From: Novosphingobium sp. SG751A
Lineage (GTDB): Bacteria; Pseudomonadota; Alphaproteobacteria; Sphingomonadales; Sphingomonadaceae
Direction: 5' to 3'
Assembly (NCBI RefSeq): GCF_013149295.1
Contig: NZ_JABGCB010000016.1
Coordinates: forward strand, 57,053-121,052
Length of the DNA: 64,000 nt
A program made the translations under genes and the position numbers. Below are positions 1 through 7,917 of the stretch, in pieces. The notes below the pieces were generated by a model that saw only the letters and a list, made by a program, of their open reading frames with translations, did not search any database and was not told the DNA's origin. Each line of letters starts with the position of its first letter. The stretch's first letter is position 1.

Positions 1-1
1 G

Positions 2-676
2 ATCACCACGGTTCAGGGTTTCCAGCCCACGATCCAGCAGGGCTGCAACACCGGCGGCCTGTCGATCTATTGCAACCTGATCCAGCGTGACAGCAGCGGC
101 AATGTGACGGCATGGTATGTCCAGCCGATCAACCTGTCGAAGATCACCACCTATGGTCTGGATGTCGAGGCCAACTATGTCGGCGCGATTGCCGGGCATA
201 AGCTGGCCCTGCGCGGTCTGGCCGCCTATCAGCCCCATATCCGCTATATCCAGCCCGGCGTTGCCACGGTGGATCAGGGCGGCGTGGCCTTTGGCACCAA
301 TGGTCTGACGGCCAGCCCCTCGTGGCGCCTGACCGGCACGGCCAGCTTCAACGTCACCGACACCCTGCGCGTCGATGCCATCTATCGCTGGCGCAATGCG
401 ATGAAGCTGTGGGGCGACCCCTCGGTGATCTGGGCCACGGGTCAGGGCACGGTGGCGCCCTTCGGGCAACTGGGCATGAACATTTCCAAGACCGTCACCC
501 TGCCCCACAATGGCAAGGCGGATCTGTTCTTCAACGTCCAGAACCTGTTCAACGCCACCCCGCCCGCGGCCAATGCGCCGGGCACCTCGACCGCGCCGGG
601 CGGCTTTGGCGGCTTCTCGGTGGTGGACGATGCGGTGGGCCGCTACTTCACCGCCGGTTTCCGCGCCAAGTTCTAA
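2..676 (+). CDS. TonB-dependent receptor, C-terminal part (cut by window edge)
   Basis: This frame is open from the first bases of the window to a TAA stop at 674-676, so only the last ~224 residues of a longer protein are present. The sequence is a run of beta-strand-like segments with alternating hydrophobic residues (for example around GLDVEANYVGAI), a late FFNVQNLFN segment and a terminal aromatic residue (RAKF). That is the usual C-terminal end of a TonB-dependent outer-membrane receptor barrel. The plug domain and TonB box lie outside the window, so the substrate cannot be inferred. A strong rho-independent terminator follows directly. Confidence in the family is good; the alternative is another large outer-membrane barrel. 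Confidence 0.82.
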   Translation: MTTVQGFQPTIQQGCNTGGLSIYCNLIQRDSSGNVTAWYVQPINLSKITTYGLDVEANYVGAIAGHKLALRGLAAYQPHIRYIQPGVATVDQGGVAFGTNGLTASPSWRLTGTASFNVTDTLRVDAIYRWRNAMKLWGDPSVIWATGQGTVAPFGQLGMNISKTVTLPHNGKADLFFNVQNLFNATPPAANAPGTSTAPGGFGGFSVVDDAVGRYFTAGFRAKF

Positions 677-687
677 CATAGCCCCTA

Positions 688-727
688 GGCCCCCCGGTCC
701 CATCGCGGATCGGGGGGCGCTTTTTGT
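688..727 (+). terminator. Rho-independent terminator after the TonB receptor
   Basis: Six C (690-695) pair with six G (712-717). The stem continues inward as ggtcc/ggatc with one G-U pair around a 6-nt loop, and TTTTT follows at 721-725. It begins 12 nt after the stop codon. Confidence 0.85.
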
Positions 728-744
728 CTTTTATTCTGATGCGG

Positions 745-788
745 GGCCCTTTCGGCATTGCCCATGGCCCTTGCCGAAAGGGCCTTTT
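745..788 (+). terminator. Perfect 13-bp hairpin with T-run overlapping the next gene's ribosome-binding site
   Basis: GGCCCTTTCGGCA (745-757) is exactly complementary to TGCCGAAAGGGCC (772-784), with a 14-nt loop and TTTT at 785-788. The only Shine-Dalgarno-like stretch (GAAAGG, 776-781) for the ATG at 791 lies inside the 3' arm. The hairpin could act as a second terminator, an attenuator, or a structure that hides the ribosome-binding site. Confidence 0.7.
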
Positions 789-790
789 CT

Positions 791-2155
791 ATGTCCGCCT
801 TTAAACATGGCCTGCGCCGCGCGCTCCTGCCTTTAAGCCTCGCTCTGGCCGCCCCTGCCGCCGCGCAAACGCCCATGGCCGCGCCCATCACCACACAGTT
901 CATCCGCATCGCGCCGGGCGTTCCGGGCGTGCTTTATGCGCCCGCGCAATCGGGGCCGAAATCCTCCACCGGCGTGCTGATCATGCATTCGGCGGCCGAT
1001 TATCTGGCTTTTCCCGGCTGCACCGAACTGGCGCGGCGCGGCTATCGCGCGCTTTGCGTCAACAACAGCACCAGCAAATCGGGCGCCTTCAACGATGGCA
1101 TGATCGATCAGGTGGTGCTGGAGATCAAGGCGGCGATGCTGGCCCTGCGCGCCCAGCCGGGGATCCGCCGCGTGGTCCTGCTGGGCCACAGCGGCGGCGG
1201 CACGGTGATGAGCGCCTACCAGATGATAGCCGAGGGCGGGGTCAAATCCTGTCAGGGCGCGGAAAAGATCTGGAAATGCCCCGATACGCTGGCGGGCCTG
1301 CCTGCGGCGGATGGGTTAATGCTGGTCGATTCCAATTGGGGCCTTGGCGCGATGACGCTCTTCAGCCTCGACCCGGCGGTGACCAGCGAGGAGGACGCCA
1401 CCCGGCTCAACCCCGCGCTGGATATGTTCAATCCGGCCAATGGGTTCAAACCGGCCGGATCGACCTATTCCCCCGCCTTCGTCCAGACATTCCTGCGTGC
1501 CGAGGGCCAGCGCAGCCGCGCCATCACCGCCAAAGCGCAGGCCGCCTTGGCCAATATCACGGCGGGCAAAGGCCCCTATCAGGATGACGCCCCCTTCACC
1601 GTGGCCGGGGCCAGCCTGTTGGGCGGCAACAACAAGCTGTTTTCGCAGGATATCACCCTGATGGCCCAGACCAGGGCGCCCCATCCCCTGATCCATCCCG
1701 ATGGCTCGGTCACGACGCAGGTGGTCAAAACCGTGCGCGTGCCGGAAAACACCGAAAATCTCTCGCCCTCCTATCGGCGCGGGGCGCTGCGCACCTCGGT
1801 GCGCTCCTATCTGTCGACCTATGCGATCCGCGTCGGCGAGGATTTTGCCTATGATGCCACCGGGGTGAAGGGCGTGGACTGGGCCTCGACCTATGCCGGC
1901 CCGCCGGGCAATGTTCAGGGGATTTCCGCGCCCCTGCTGGTGATGGGTATGACCGCGCATTGGGAATTTCTGGCCGCCGAAACGATCTACAATCTGGCCG
2001 CCTCGCGCGACAAATCGCTCGCCTTTGTCGAGGGGGCCGATCACCTCTATGCCACCTGCCGCCCTTGCGAAAAGGTGCCGGGCCAATATGGCGATACGCA
2101 AAAGACCACCTATGATTACATCGACCGCTGGCTGAGCGCGCCCGGCCGGTTCTGA
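791..2155 (+). CDS. Secreted alpha/beta-hydrolase family protein
   Basis: The predicted 454-residue protein starts at ATG 791 with a clear signal peptide (basic N-terminus, hydrophobic core, APAAAQ cleavage region near residue 26). A TTG 33 nt upstream is also in frame but lies in the loop of a hairpin. A nucleophile elbow GHSGGG at residues 132-137 gives Ser134 as the probable catalytic serine, and a late EGADHLY at about residue 418 offers the histidine. This fits an exported esterase or lipase-like hydrolase of unknown substrate. The gene sits downstream of a TonB receptor with terminators between them and converges on an MFS gene. The fold assignment is firm; the substrate is unknown. Confidence 0.75.
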   Translation: MSAFKHGLRRALLPLSLALAAPAAAQTPMAAPITTQFIRIAPGVPGVLYAPAQSGPKSSTGVLIMHSAADYLAFPGCTELARRGYRALCVNNSTSKSGAFNDGMIDQVVLEIKAAMLALRAQPGIRRVVLLGHSGGGTVMSAYQMIAEGGVKSCQGAEKIWKCPDTLAGLPAADGLMLVDSNWGLGAMTLFSLDPAVTSEEDATRLNPALDMFNPANGFKPAGSTYSPAFVQTFLRAEGQRSRAITAKAQAALANITAGKGPYQDDAPFTVAGASLLGGNNKLFSQDITLMAQTRAPHPLIHPDGSVTTQVVKTVRVPENTENLSPSYRRGALRTSVRSYLSTYAIRVGEDFAYDATGVKGVDWASTYAGPPGNVQGISAPLLVMGMTAHWEFLAAETIYNLAASRDKSLAFVEGADHLYATCRPCEKVPGQYGDTQKTTYDYIDRWLSAPGRF

Positions 2156-2162
2156 TATAGTG

Positions 2163-2194
2163 GGGCGCTGCCTTCAACGGGCAGCGCCCTTTCC
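2163..2194. terminator. Bidirectional terminator between convergent genes
   Basis: GGGCGCTGCC (2163-2172) pairs perfectly with GGCAGCGCCC (2180-2189) around a 7-nt loop and is followed by TTTCCT on the plus strand. It lies between the stop of the hydrolase and the stop of the minus-strand MFS gene at 2195, so it can serve both. Confidence 0.75.
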
Positions 2195-3409
2195 TCATGC
2201 CGCCCGGCGGCGCCAGACCGGATAGCCCAGCAGGCTGAGCACCCCGCCGACAAGGAAGAAGGCAAGCAAGCCGCGAGACCCCAGTCCTAAACTGGCAAAG
2301 GCAGCGGGCGGGCCGAACAGGACGCCCAGCAGTGTGATCTGCGTCACCATCCCGCTGGTCGCCCCCATCGAGGCAGGCGAAGGCGCCACCAGCGGCAAAA
2401 GCGCCCACATCCCCACCAGAATGCCCAGCCCCACCATCATCCCGCAATCGAGCAGCACCGCGCCCGCCAGACCCGTGCGCAGCAACACCAGCCCCGCCCC
2501 GCAGCCCAGCACCAGCCCAACCGCGCCAAAGCCCAGCACAGCGGCCCGCGCCCCGCGCCCATAAGCCACGCCAAACAGCGCCGCCCCGGCAATATTGGCC
2601 GCCATCGCGGGCAGGGTGAAGGAATGCACCACCGCCTCGTCCACGCCGGTGGTGGCCCCCAACAGGCGCGGCAAGGTGGCCACCAGCCCGGTCTGGACAA
2701 AGGCCGCTGCCGCGAAACACAGGCCCAACTGATACGTGCCGCCGCTGCGCAGCACCGCGCCCAGACCATCGAGCCGCGAGGCCCGCGCCCCGCCCTCACG
2801 CGCAGGCAGCAGCAGCCGCGCCATCAGCCCCAGCATCGCCACCAATGCGGCATGGACGCCAAAGCCCATCCGCCAGCCCACATGCGGCCCCACCAGCGCG
2901 CCATAGAGGCCCGAGACGATGAAGCTGGCCGGGATGACCGTGGACCACAGCGTCAGCGCGGCCACTCTCTGGCGGCCCTGCGTCAGGCGCAGGATCATCG
3001 CCACCGCGCCCACCACCATGCAGACATAGCCCAGCCCGCCGACCACGCGCCAGGCCAGCAACGTCGCCAGCCCGCCCGCCATCATCACCCCCGCCCCGGC
3101 CAGCGCCACCAGCGCGGCCCCCGCGATCATCACCGGGCGGTCGCCGATCCGGTCCACCATCGCCCCGATCAGCAACGAGGCCAGCGCCGCCGCCAGCGCC
3201 GGGATCGACATCACCCAGCCGATGATCGCGGGGGAGCGGGGATGAAACTCCGCCGCGATCCCGCCCAGCGCGGGCACGGCGATGCTGACCACCAGCATGC
3301 CGAAAACGCCGATCAGATAGATCAGGATGATGCGCGGCCATGGCGCGGCTTGCGCGCCTTCCTGTTGCAACCTGGCCGATTGCGGCGCCGTTATATATGC
3401 CTCTGTCAC
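2195..3409 (-). CDS. MFS transporter (12-TM type)
   Basis: A hydrophobic protein of about 404 residues with roughly twelve membrane segments. After the second segment it carries an MFS motif-A-like stretch (GAMVDRIGDRP). I place the start at GTG 3409, which has GGGAG about 12 nt upstream; the frame stays open upstream to 3475, but those extra residues are basic and do not resemble a family start. The substrate cannot be told from sequence. It is divergent from a second MFS exporter at 3634, and the space between them carries a GCAACAATG-type operator candidate shared with the demethylation genes. This hints at import or export of an aromatic compound, which is inference only. Confidence 0.75.
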   Translation of the reverse strand: MTEAYITAPQSARLQQEGAQAAPWPRIILIYLIGVFGMLVVSIAVPALGGIAAEFHPRSPAIIGWVMSIPALAAALASLLIGAMVDRIGDRPVMIAGAALVALAGAGVMMAGGLATLLAWRVVGGLGYVCMVVGAVAMILRLTQGRQRVAALTLWSTVIPASFIVSGLYGALVGPHVGWRMGFGVHAALVAMLGLMARLLLPAREGGARASRLDGLGAVLRSGGTYQLGLCFAAAAFVQTGLVATLPRLLGATTGVDEAVVHSFTLPAMAANIAGAALFGVAYGRGARAAVLGFGAVGLVLGCGAGLVLLRTGLAGAVLLDCGMMVGLGILVGMWALLPLVAPSPASMGATSGMVTQITLLGVLFGPPAAFASLGLGSRGLLAFFLVGGVLSLLGYPVWRRRAA

Positions 3410-3496
3410 GGACAGAATTCTCCCAAGGATAATGTTCTTGGCGCGCAGCGTCGCCCGGCGCGGCGCGCGTGGCAACCGGGCGTGCCCTCACCGCAG

Positions 3497-3518
3497 TGTC
3501 GCGGAATCCGCAACAATG
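3497..3518. promoter_or_regulatory. Candidate operator, TGTCGCGG-AAT-CCGCAACA inverted repeat
   Basis: An imperfect inverted repeat (8-nt arms, one mismatch, 3-nt spacer) lies in the divergent region between the two MFS genes. Its right half continues as GCAACAATG (3510-3518), a 9-mer that recurs between the ligM-like and metF-like genes and, as GCAACATTG, upstream of the Rieske gene. Its role as an operator is inferred. Confidence 0.45.
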
Positions 3519-3633
3519 TGCCGCTTGCGCGCGGCCCCCCGCTTTGTCACGCTTTGGGCGAAAATGCGGGCGCCGATGTTGGGCATGGGCCCCGCGCATG
3601 ACCATCGCCAAGGCGCGATGCGGGAGAAATAAT

Positions 3634-5067
3634 GTGAGCGAGCGTTTGTCGGCCCTTGTCGGGGGGAAATCCATGCTGGTTTCCCTGATCGTGGCGATTG
3701 CCTTTTTCATGGAGACGCTGGACGCGACGATCATCGTCACCGCCCTGCCGCAAATGGCGCGGGATTTCGGCGTCGATCCGGCGCGGATGAGCATGGGGAT
3801 CACCGCCTATCTGATGGCGGCGGCCTGTTTCGTCACGGCCTCCGGCTGGCTGGCGGATCGGGTGGGCACGCGAACTTTGTTTGCGGGGGCGATCGGCCTG
3901 TTTGCCATCGCCTCGCTGATCTGCGGCTTTGCGGGCGATTTCACGGTCTTTGTCGGCGGGCGGGCGTTGCAGGGGGCAGCAGCAGCCATGATGTCGCCGG
4001 TCGGGCGGCTGGTGGTGCTGCGAACCTCGGAAAAGAAGGATCTGATGCGCGCGCTTTCGGCGCTGATCTGGCCGGGACTGGTGGCGCCGGTGCTGGGGCC
4101 GCCGCTGGGCGGGTGGATCATGGCAATGGCATCGTGGCACTGGATCTTCTTCGTCAACGTGCCGGTGGCGCTGGTGGGCATTGCGCTGGTGCTGGCCTAT
4201 GTGCCCAATGAGGTGCAGACGCGCACCAAGTTCGACTTCAAGGGCTTTGTCCTGACCGCGCTGGCGCTGGCATGCCTGACCTATGGGTTCGATCTGCTGG
4301 GGCTGCGCGATATGCGACATCTGGTGATCGGGCTGGGGCTGATGACGATGGCAGGCGCGATCGGGGTGGCGGCGCTGCGGCATATGCGCGCGGCGCCTGC
4401 GCCGCTGGTGCGGCTCGATGCGTTGCGGGTGCGTTCCTTTTTCATCTCCAGCGTGACGGGCGGCGTCCTTTCGCGCGCGGCGATCAGCGCAACACCCTTT
4501 CTTCTGCCGCTGATGTTCCAGCTCGCCTTTGGCCTGTCCCCGCTGGAGGCAGGGGGCATGCTGATGCTCTATATGCTGGCCAATCTGGCCATGAAGACGA
4601 TCACCAATCCGATCATCGCACGCTATGGCATCCGTGCCGTGCTGGTATGGAGCAGCCTGATCGCGGGGGTCACCATCGCGCTTTGCGCCTTTATCGTGCC
4701 GGGCAACCATTATGCCTTCAACGCGGCGGTGCTGGCGCTGGCGGGCGCGGGGCGCTCGATGCAGCTGACCGCGATCACCATGGTCAATTTCGCCGATATT
4801 CCCCCGCCCCAGCGCCAGCCCGCATCGGTGCTGTCATCCCTGACCCAGCAGATCGGCATGGGCGGCGGGGTGGCCGTGGGGGCGCTGCTGCTCACCCTGT
4901 CTCAGGCCGCGCGGGGAGCCCCCGTATTGGGCATCGAGGATTTCCGCATCGCCCTGGTGCTGGCAGGCGTCATGAGCGCGAGCGCGGCGATCTTCTACCT
5001 CTCGCTGGCCCATGATGTCGGCGATGAAATCAGCGGCCACGGCAAACGAAAGGGACAGGGCGCCTGA
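3634..5067 (+). CDS. DHA2-type MFS multidrug exporter (EmrB/QacA-like)
   Basis: The start chosen is GTG 3634, with GGGAG at 3622-3626 seven bases upstream; the frame is open further upstream without a better site. The 477-residue product begins its first membrane segment near residue 10 and shows the usual order of the drug:proton antiporter family: the early FMETLDATIIVTALP helix, motif A (GWLADRVGTR), and the motif C-like GPPLGGWIM after VAPVL. About fourteen membrane helices can be counted, as in DHA2 members. It would act in the inner membrane as a proton-driven exporter, perhaps with an outer-membrane partner not present here. The substrate is unknown. Confidence 0.82.
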   Translation: MSERLSALVGGKSMLVSLIVAIAFFMETLDATIIVTALPQMARDFGVDPARMSMGITAYLMAAACFVTASGWLADRVGTRTLFAGAIGLFAIASLICGFAGDFTVFVGGRALQGAAAAMMSPVGRLVVLRTSEKKDLMRALSALIWPGLVAPVLGPPLGGWIMAMASWHWIFFVNVPVALVGIALVLAYVPNEVQTRTKFDFKGFVLTALALACLTYGFDLLGLRDMRHLVIGLGLMTMAGAIGVAALRHMRAAPAPLVRLDALRVRSFFISSVTGGVLSRAAISATPFLLPLMFQLAFGLSPLEAGGMLMLYMLANLAMKTITNPIIARYGIRAVLVWSSLIAGVTIALCAFIVPGNHYAFNAAVLALAGAGRSMQLTAITMVNFADIPPPQRQPASVLSSLTQQIGMGGGVAVGALLLTLSQAARGAPVLGIEDFRIALVLAGVMSASAAIFYLSLAHDVGDEISGHGKRKGQGA

Positions 5068-5088
5068 TCCGGGCTAAGAGCATGTTTG

Positions 5089-5114
5089 AAAATCCGCCGA
5101 AAAAGGCGGATTTT
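5089..5114. terminator. Rho-independent terminator
   Basis: AAAATCCGCC (5089-5098) and GGCGGATTTT (5105-5114) form a perfect 10-bp stem with a GAAAAA loop, 21 nt after the MFS stop codon. The T-run is contained in the distal arm, so it can work in both directions. Confidence 0.85.
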
Positions 5115-5146
5115 ACCCGGCACCATAATAAAAACGGGAGAGAGCG

Positions 5147-6034
5147 ATGGACCGGCTGACCACGATGACGACCTTCCTCAAAGTGGTGAAATGCGCCAAT
5201 TTCACCAGCGCGGCCGAGGAATTGTCGATCTCGCGCACGCTGGTCTCGCGCCATGTCGCCGATCTGGAGGCGCATCTGGGCATCAAACTGCTCAACCGCA
5301 CCACGCGGCAGGTGACGCCCACCGAGGCCGGGATCCGTTATAGCGAACTGTGCCAGCGGGTGCTGGGCGATATACGCATGGGCGAGGAGCAGATTTCGGC
5401 CATCAAGAACGAGGTCGAAGGCGAAATCTCGATCCTCTGCCCGATCTGGTTGGGCAGTTTTGGGATCTCCTCGGCCACAGCGGAATTTTGCGCGGCCTAT
5501 CCCAAGGTCTCGATCAGACTGCATTTCGAGGAACCATCGGCCAATCCGCATGAATTCCTCACGCTTGGCCATGACCTGTGCATCCAGCCCAACGCGCTGC
5601 GCGACAGCTCGATCATGGTCAAGAAAATCGGGCGGATCGAACATCTCCTCGTCGCCTCGCCCGCCTATCTGGCCGCGCGAGGCACGCCCGAAACCATTGC
5701 CGATCTGGAAAGCCACGAATGCCTCGGCAAGCTGGGCGATACGCAATGGGTGCTGGCCAATGGCGACAGGCTGCCCCTGCGCCTGCCCCCGAAATTCGCC
5801 TCCAACAGCGTCTTTGCCCTGCGCGAGGCCGCCGAGGTGGGGCTGGGCATCGCCATGCTGCCGCGCGGGATCATGTGGCGCGCGCTCGAACAAGGCGCTC
5901 TGGTCGAAGTCATGGCGCATAATCCGCCCGAGTTGCGTCCGCTCTATGTCGCCTTTCCGCCGGGCGGGGATGCGCCGCGCAAAACGCGGGCATTGATCTC
6001 GTTTCTGGGCGAGAAGTTTAAGGGGCGGGGGTGA
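5147..6034 (+). CDS. LysR-family transcriptional regulator
   Basis: The 295-residue protein starts at ATG 5147 with GGGAG upstream. The N-terminal winged helix-turn-helix is clear (MTTFLKVVKCANFTSAAEEL then SRTLVSRHVADLEAHLGIKL, residues 7-50), followed by RTTRQVTPTEAG. The rest is a periplasmic-binding-protein-like effector domain of normal length ending in a conserved VAFPPGG stretch. LysR proteins usually activate nearby divergent or co-oriented genes in response to a pathway intermediate. No target is proven here; candidates are the upstream MFS exporter and the demethylation island downstream. A three-hairpin repeat copy and a convergent ligM-like gene follow it. Confidence 0.88.
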   Translation: MDRLTTMTTFLKVVKCANFTSAAEELSISRTLVSRHVADLEAHLGIKLLNRTTRQVTPTEAGIRYSELCQRVLGDIRMGEEQISAIKNEVEGEISILCPIWLGSFGISSATAEFCAAYPKVSIRLHFEEPSANPHEFLTLGHDLCIQPNALRDSSIMVKKIGRIEHLLVASPAYLAARGTPETIADLESHECLGKLGDTQWVLANGDRLPLRLPPKFASNSVFALREAAEVGLGIAMLPRGIMWRALEQGALVEVMAHNPPELRPLYVAFPPGGDAPRKTRALISFLGEKFKGRG

Positions 6035-6047
6035 ATTAAGTTCAGGT

Positions 6048-6284
6048 GCCTCCGGCGGGCAAAGGGACTCGGTCCCTTTGCAATCCCGCTACTGTCTGTG
6101 TTGTGCATCGATTTCGGCCAAGGCGCTCTATAGCGGCGTCTGAATGTAAAAGCCTGCGGCGCGGATAGGGATCACCTTACCGCGCCGCAGGCTTTTCAAC
6201 CATCAGGTCAACACCCCGTCCTCCAACCAAACGCCACCCATTAACGGGATTGTTAAGGGCCCCCGCCCTTAACCCGCCGGAGGC
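6048..6284. repeat. Three-hairpin dispersed repeat, copy A
   Basis: Begins 13 nt after the LysR stop and fills the convergent gap to the ligM-like gene. Left hairpin: GCCTCCGGCGG then GCAAAGGGAC/GTCCCTTTGC with a 3-nt loop (6059-6081). Central hairpin: 17-bp stem AAAAGCCTGCGGCGCGG at 6148-6164 with its complement at 6180-6196. Right hairpin: GTTAAGGGC/GCCCTTAAC (6252-6273), then the CCGCCGGAGGC end. Other copies have GCAAAGGGC/GCCCTTTGC in the right hairpin, so both arms changed together here. No other feature is seen in this ~300-nt gap. Confidence 0.85.
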
Positions 6285-6332
6285 CCCTTAAACCTAAAAA
6301 AGGGGGAACCGAAACCGGTCCCCCTCCCCAAT

Positions 6333-7661
6333 TTAATCCTTCCGATACTCCCCCCGCGCATGGTCATTATAGGGAGAAGGCGCCACGGTGACTTTCAACC
6401 GCTCGAACCCGTAATCGCCGCCCGCATCATGCCCCGGCCCCGGATGCTCGCCCCAGACAAACTCGAGCTGCGTGCCGGGGGCGGCATGTTCCTTGTCCAC
6501 CAGCCCCAGCGAGAGGATCGTGTTCAGCGGCCCGATCAGGCCGGTCTGGAAGGACATGCCGACCATCTTGCCATCCTTCTCGACACGATAGCGGCCATAG
6601 GTGTTGAGATAATCGGGCCGGCCGAACACGCGGGCCAAATCGGCCTCGTCGAACACGAAGGTCACCTTGCGGCGGCGATAATCGCCCTTGGCCTTTTCCA
6701 GCGCCTCGCGGCCAAGGTAATCATGGGTAAAGCTGATCGACTTGCCATAGCCCAGTTCGAAGGGCGAGACGTAGTAATCCTCGATATTGTCGGAATAAAA
6801 GCTGCCGTGGAGCGGCTTTTGCCCTTCATAGGAAAAGACCGAGAGCCATTCGCGGTAATCGCGCAATTCGGGATCGGTGAACACGCCGGGCGTAGGCGTG
6901 GGGATCCATCCGCTCTCGATACCATTGGTGTAATAGGCCTTGCCGCCCACGTGATGCAGGCCAAACTCTTCGCCTGCCTTCAGGATGGCTTCCTTAACGG
7001 CGGCGGCATCCTTCCAGTCGCCGATGAATTCATAGCCCGGCATGCCCGCCATGCCATGACGAAACGCGCGGAAATGCGCCCCGCCCAGCTCGACCGGCGT
7101 CGAGTGGAAGAACTTGGTCGAGGGTAGCGGCCCGCCAAACAGCTTTTCCGACAGCGCCATGGCCAACGGCCCCTGAATCTGGAAGCGGAAGATAAGCGGA
7201 TCGCCTTCCTTGCGCAGGCCCGAATCCGGGTCCACCGTCATGGCCACATCATAGCCGCCCTTTTCGCCCTGATACCGGATCCAGCTTTGCGAAGCAGGCA
7301 CGCCCGACAGGTTGAAGCGTTCGGGCGCATCGCGCATCAGGATGCCATCGGTGATCAAATTGCCCCGCGCCGTGACGGGCACAAATTGCTTGGCCTGACC
7401 CACCACGAAATTTTCGTAATTGTTGGCGCTGTAGTCTTTCAGCAGGCGCAGTGCGTCCGGCCCCTCGATCCACAGATCCCACATATGATGCGACAGATCC
7501 GACAGCGCCACGCCATCGCGCCACGCCGCCTGTTCGGCCCGCCATCCGGCATATTCGGGCGCAATCACCGGCACGCTCCACGCCTTGGCATCGGGTTTCC
7601 ACACCACGCCCATCGGCGAACCGGCATCGTCAATGGCCTGTTGCAGGCTCTTGGGTTTCAT
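6333..7661 (-). CDS. LigM-like tetrahydrofolate-dependent aromatic O-demethylase (GcvT/aminomethyltransferase fold)
   Basis: The 442-residue product belongs to the GcvT-like folate-binding family that includes LigM and DesA of Sphingobium SYK-6, which move a methyl group from vanillate, 3-O-methylgallate or syringate to THF. Visible features are an early SLQQAIDDAGSPMGVVWKP opening, the LSDLSHHMWDLWIEG block, YEFIGDWKDA and a C-terminal barrel domain. Length is near the ~460-470 residues I recall for LigM. ATG 7661 has GAGGA eight bases upstream. It is divergent from a metF-like/purU/folD operon that can dispose of the methyl-THF it would produce, which strongly supports O-demethylation over glycine cleavage. 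The exact substrate (vanillate, syringate or other) is not decided; dimethylglycine- or sarcosine-type demethylation is an alternative. Confidence 0.78.
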   Translation of the reverse strand: MKPKSLQQAIDDAGSPMGVVWKPDAKAWSVPVIAPEYAGWRAEQAAWRDGVALSDLSHHMWDLWIEGPDALRLLKDYSANNYENFVVGQAKQFVPVTARGNLITDGILMRDAPERFNLSGVPASQSWIRYQGEKGGYDVAMTVDPDSGLRKEGDPLIFRFQIQGPLAMALSEKLFGGPLPSTKFFHSTPVELGGAHFRAFRHGMAGMPGYEFIGDWKDAAAVKEAILKAGEEFGLHHVGGKAYYTNGIESGWIPTPTPGVFTDPELRDYREWLSVFSYEGQKPLHGSFYSDNIEDYYVSPFELGYGKSISFTHDYLGREALEKAKGDYRRRKVTFVFDEADLARVFGRPDYLNTYGRYRVEKDGKMVGMSFQTGLIGPLNTILSLGLVDKEHAAPGTQLEFVWGEHPGPGHDAGGDYGFERLKVTVAPSPYNDHARGEYRKD

Positions 7662-7753
7662 CGGGCAATCCTCTTGTCTTCACGGGGCCGCAAGAGCGCG
7701 GCGCAAGCCAAGGATTAGCAAGCCCCACCGGGGCCAAGGTATTGCCTAAATCG

Positions 7754-7880
7754 GGGCAACATTGTCGCGGGAACGGGCACAATCGTCCCCGGCCCAAAAG
7801 CGCGAAATTGCGCCACTTGCCGTCATGGCGGCACGGGATTGTTGCAGGTTCGGATGCTACCGCCCCGCCCGCAACAATGG
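7754..7880. promoter_or_regulatory. Divergent ligM-like/metF-like control region with repeated GCAACA(A/T)TG sites
   Basis: The 256-nt gap between the two divergent genes holds GCAACATTGTCGC at 7756-7768 (two GCRACA half-sites around one T). It also holds ATTGTTGC (7838-7845) and GCAACAATG (7871-7879), which form an 8-bp inverted repeat 25 nt apart. The same 9-mer occurs in two other divergent promoter regions of the island. The likely role is an operator array for a shared regulator; this is inference from repetition. Confidence 0.45.
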
Positions 7881-7917
7881 CAGGCGAAAAGGATCAACCC
7901 AAGGAACGATCCTAGCC

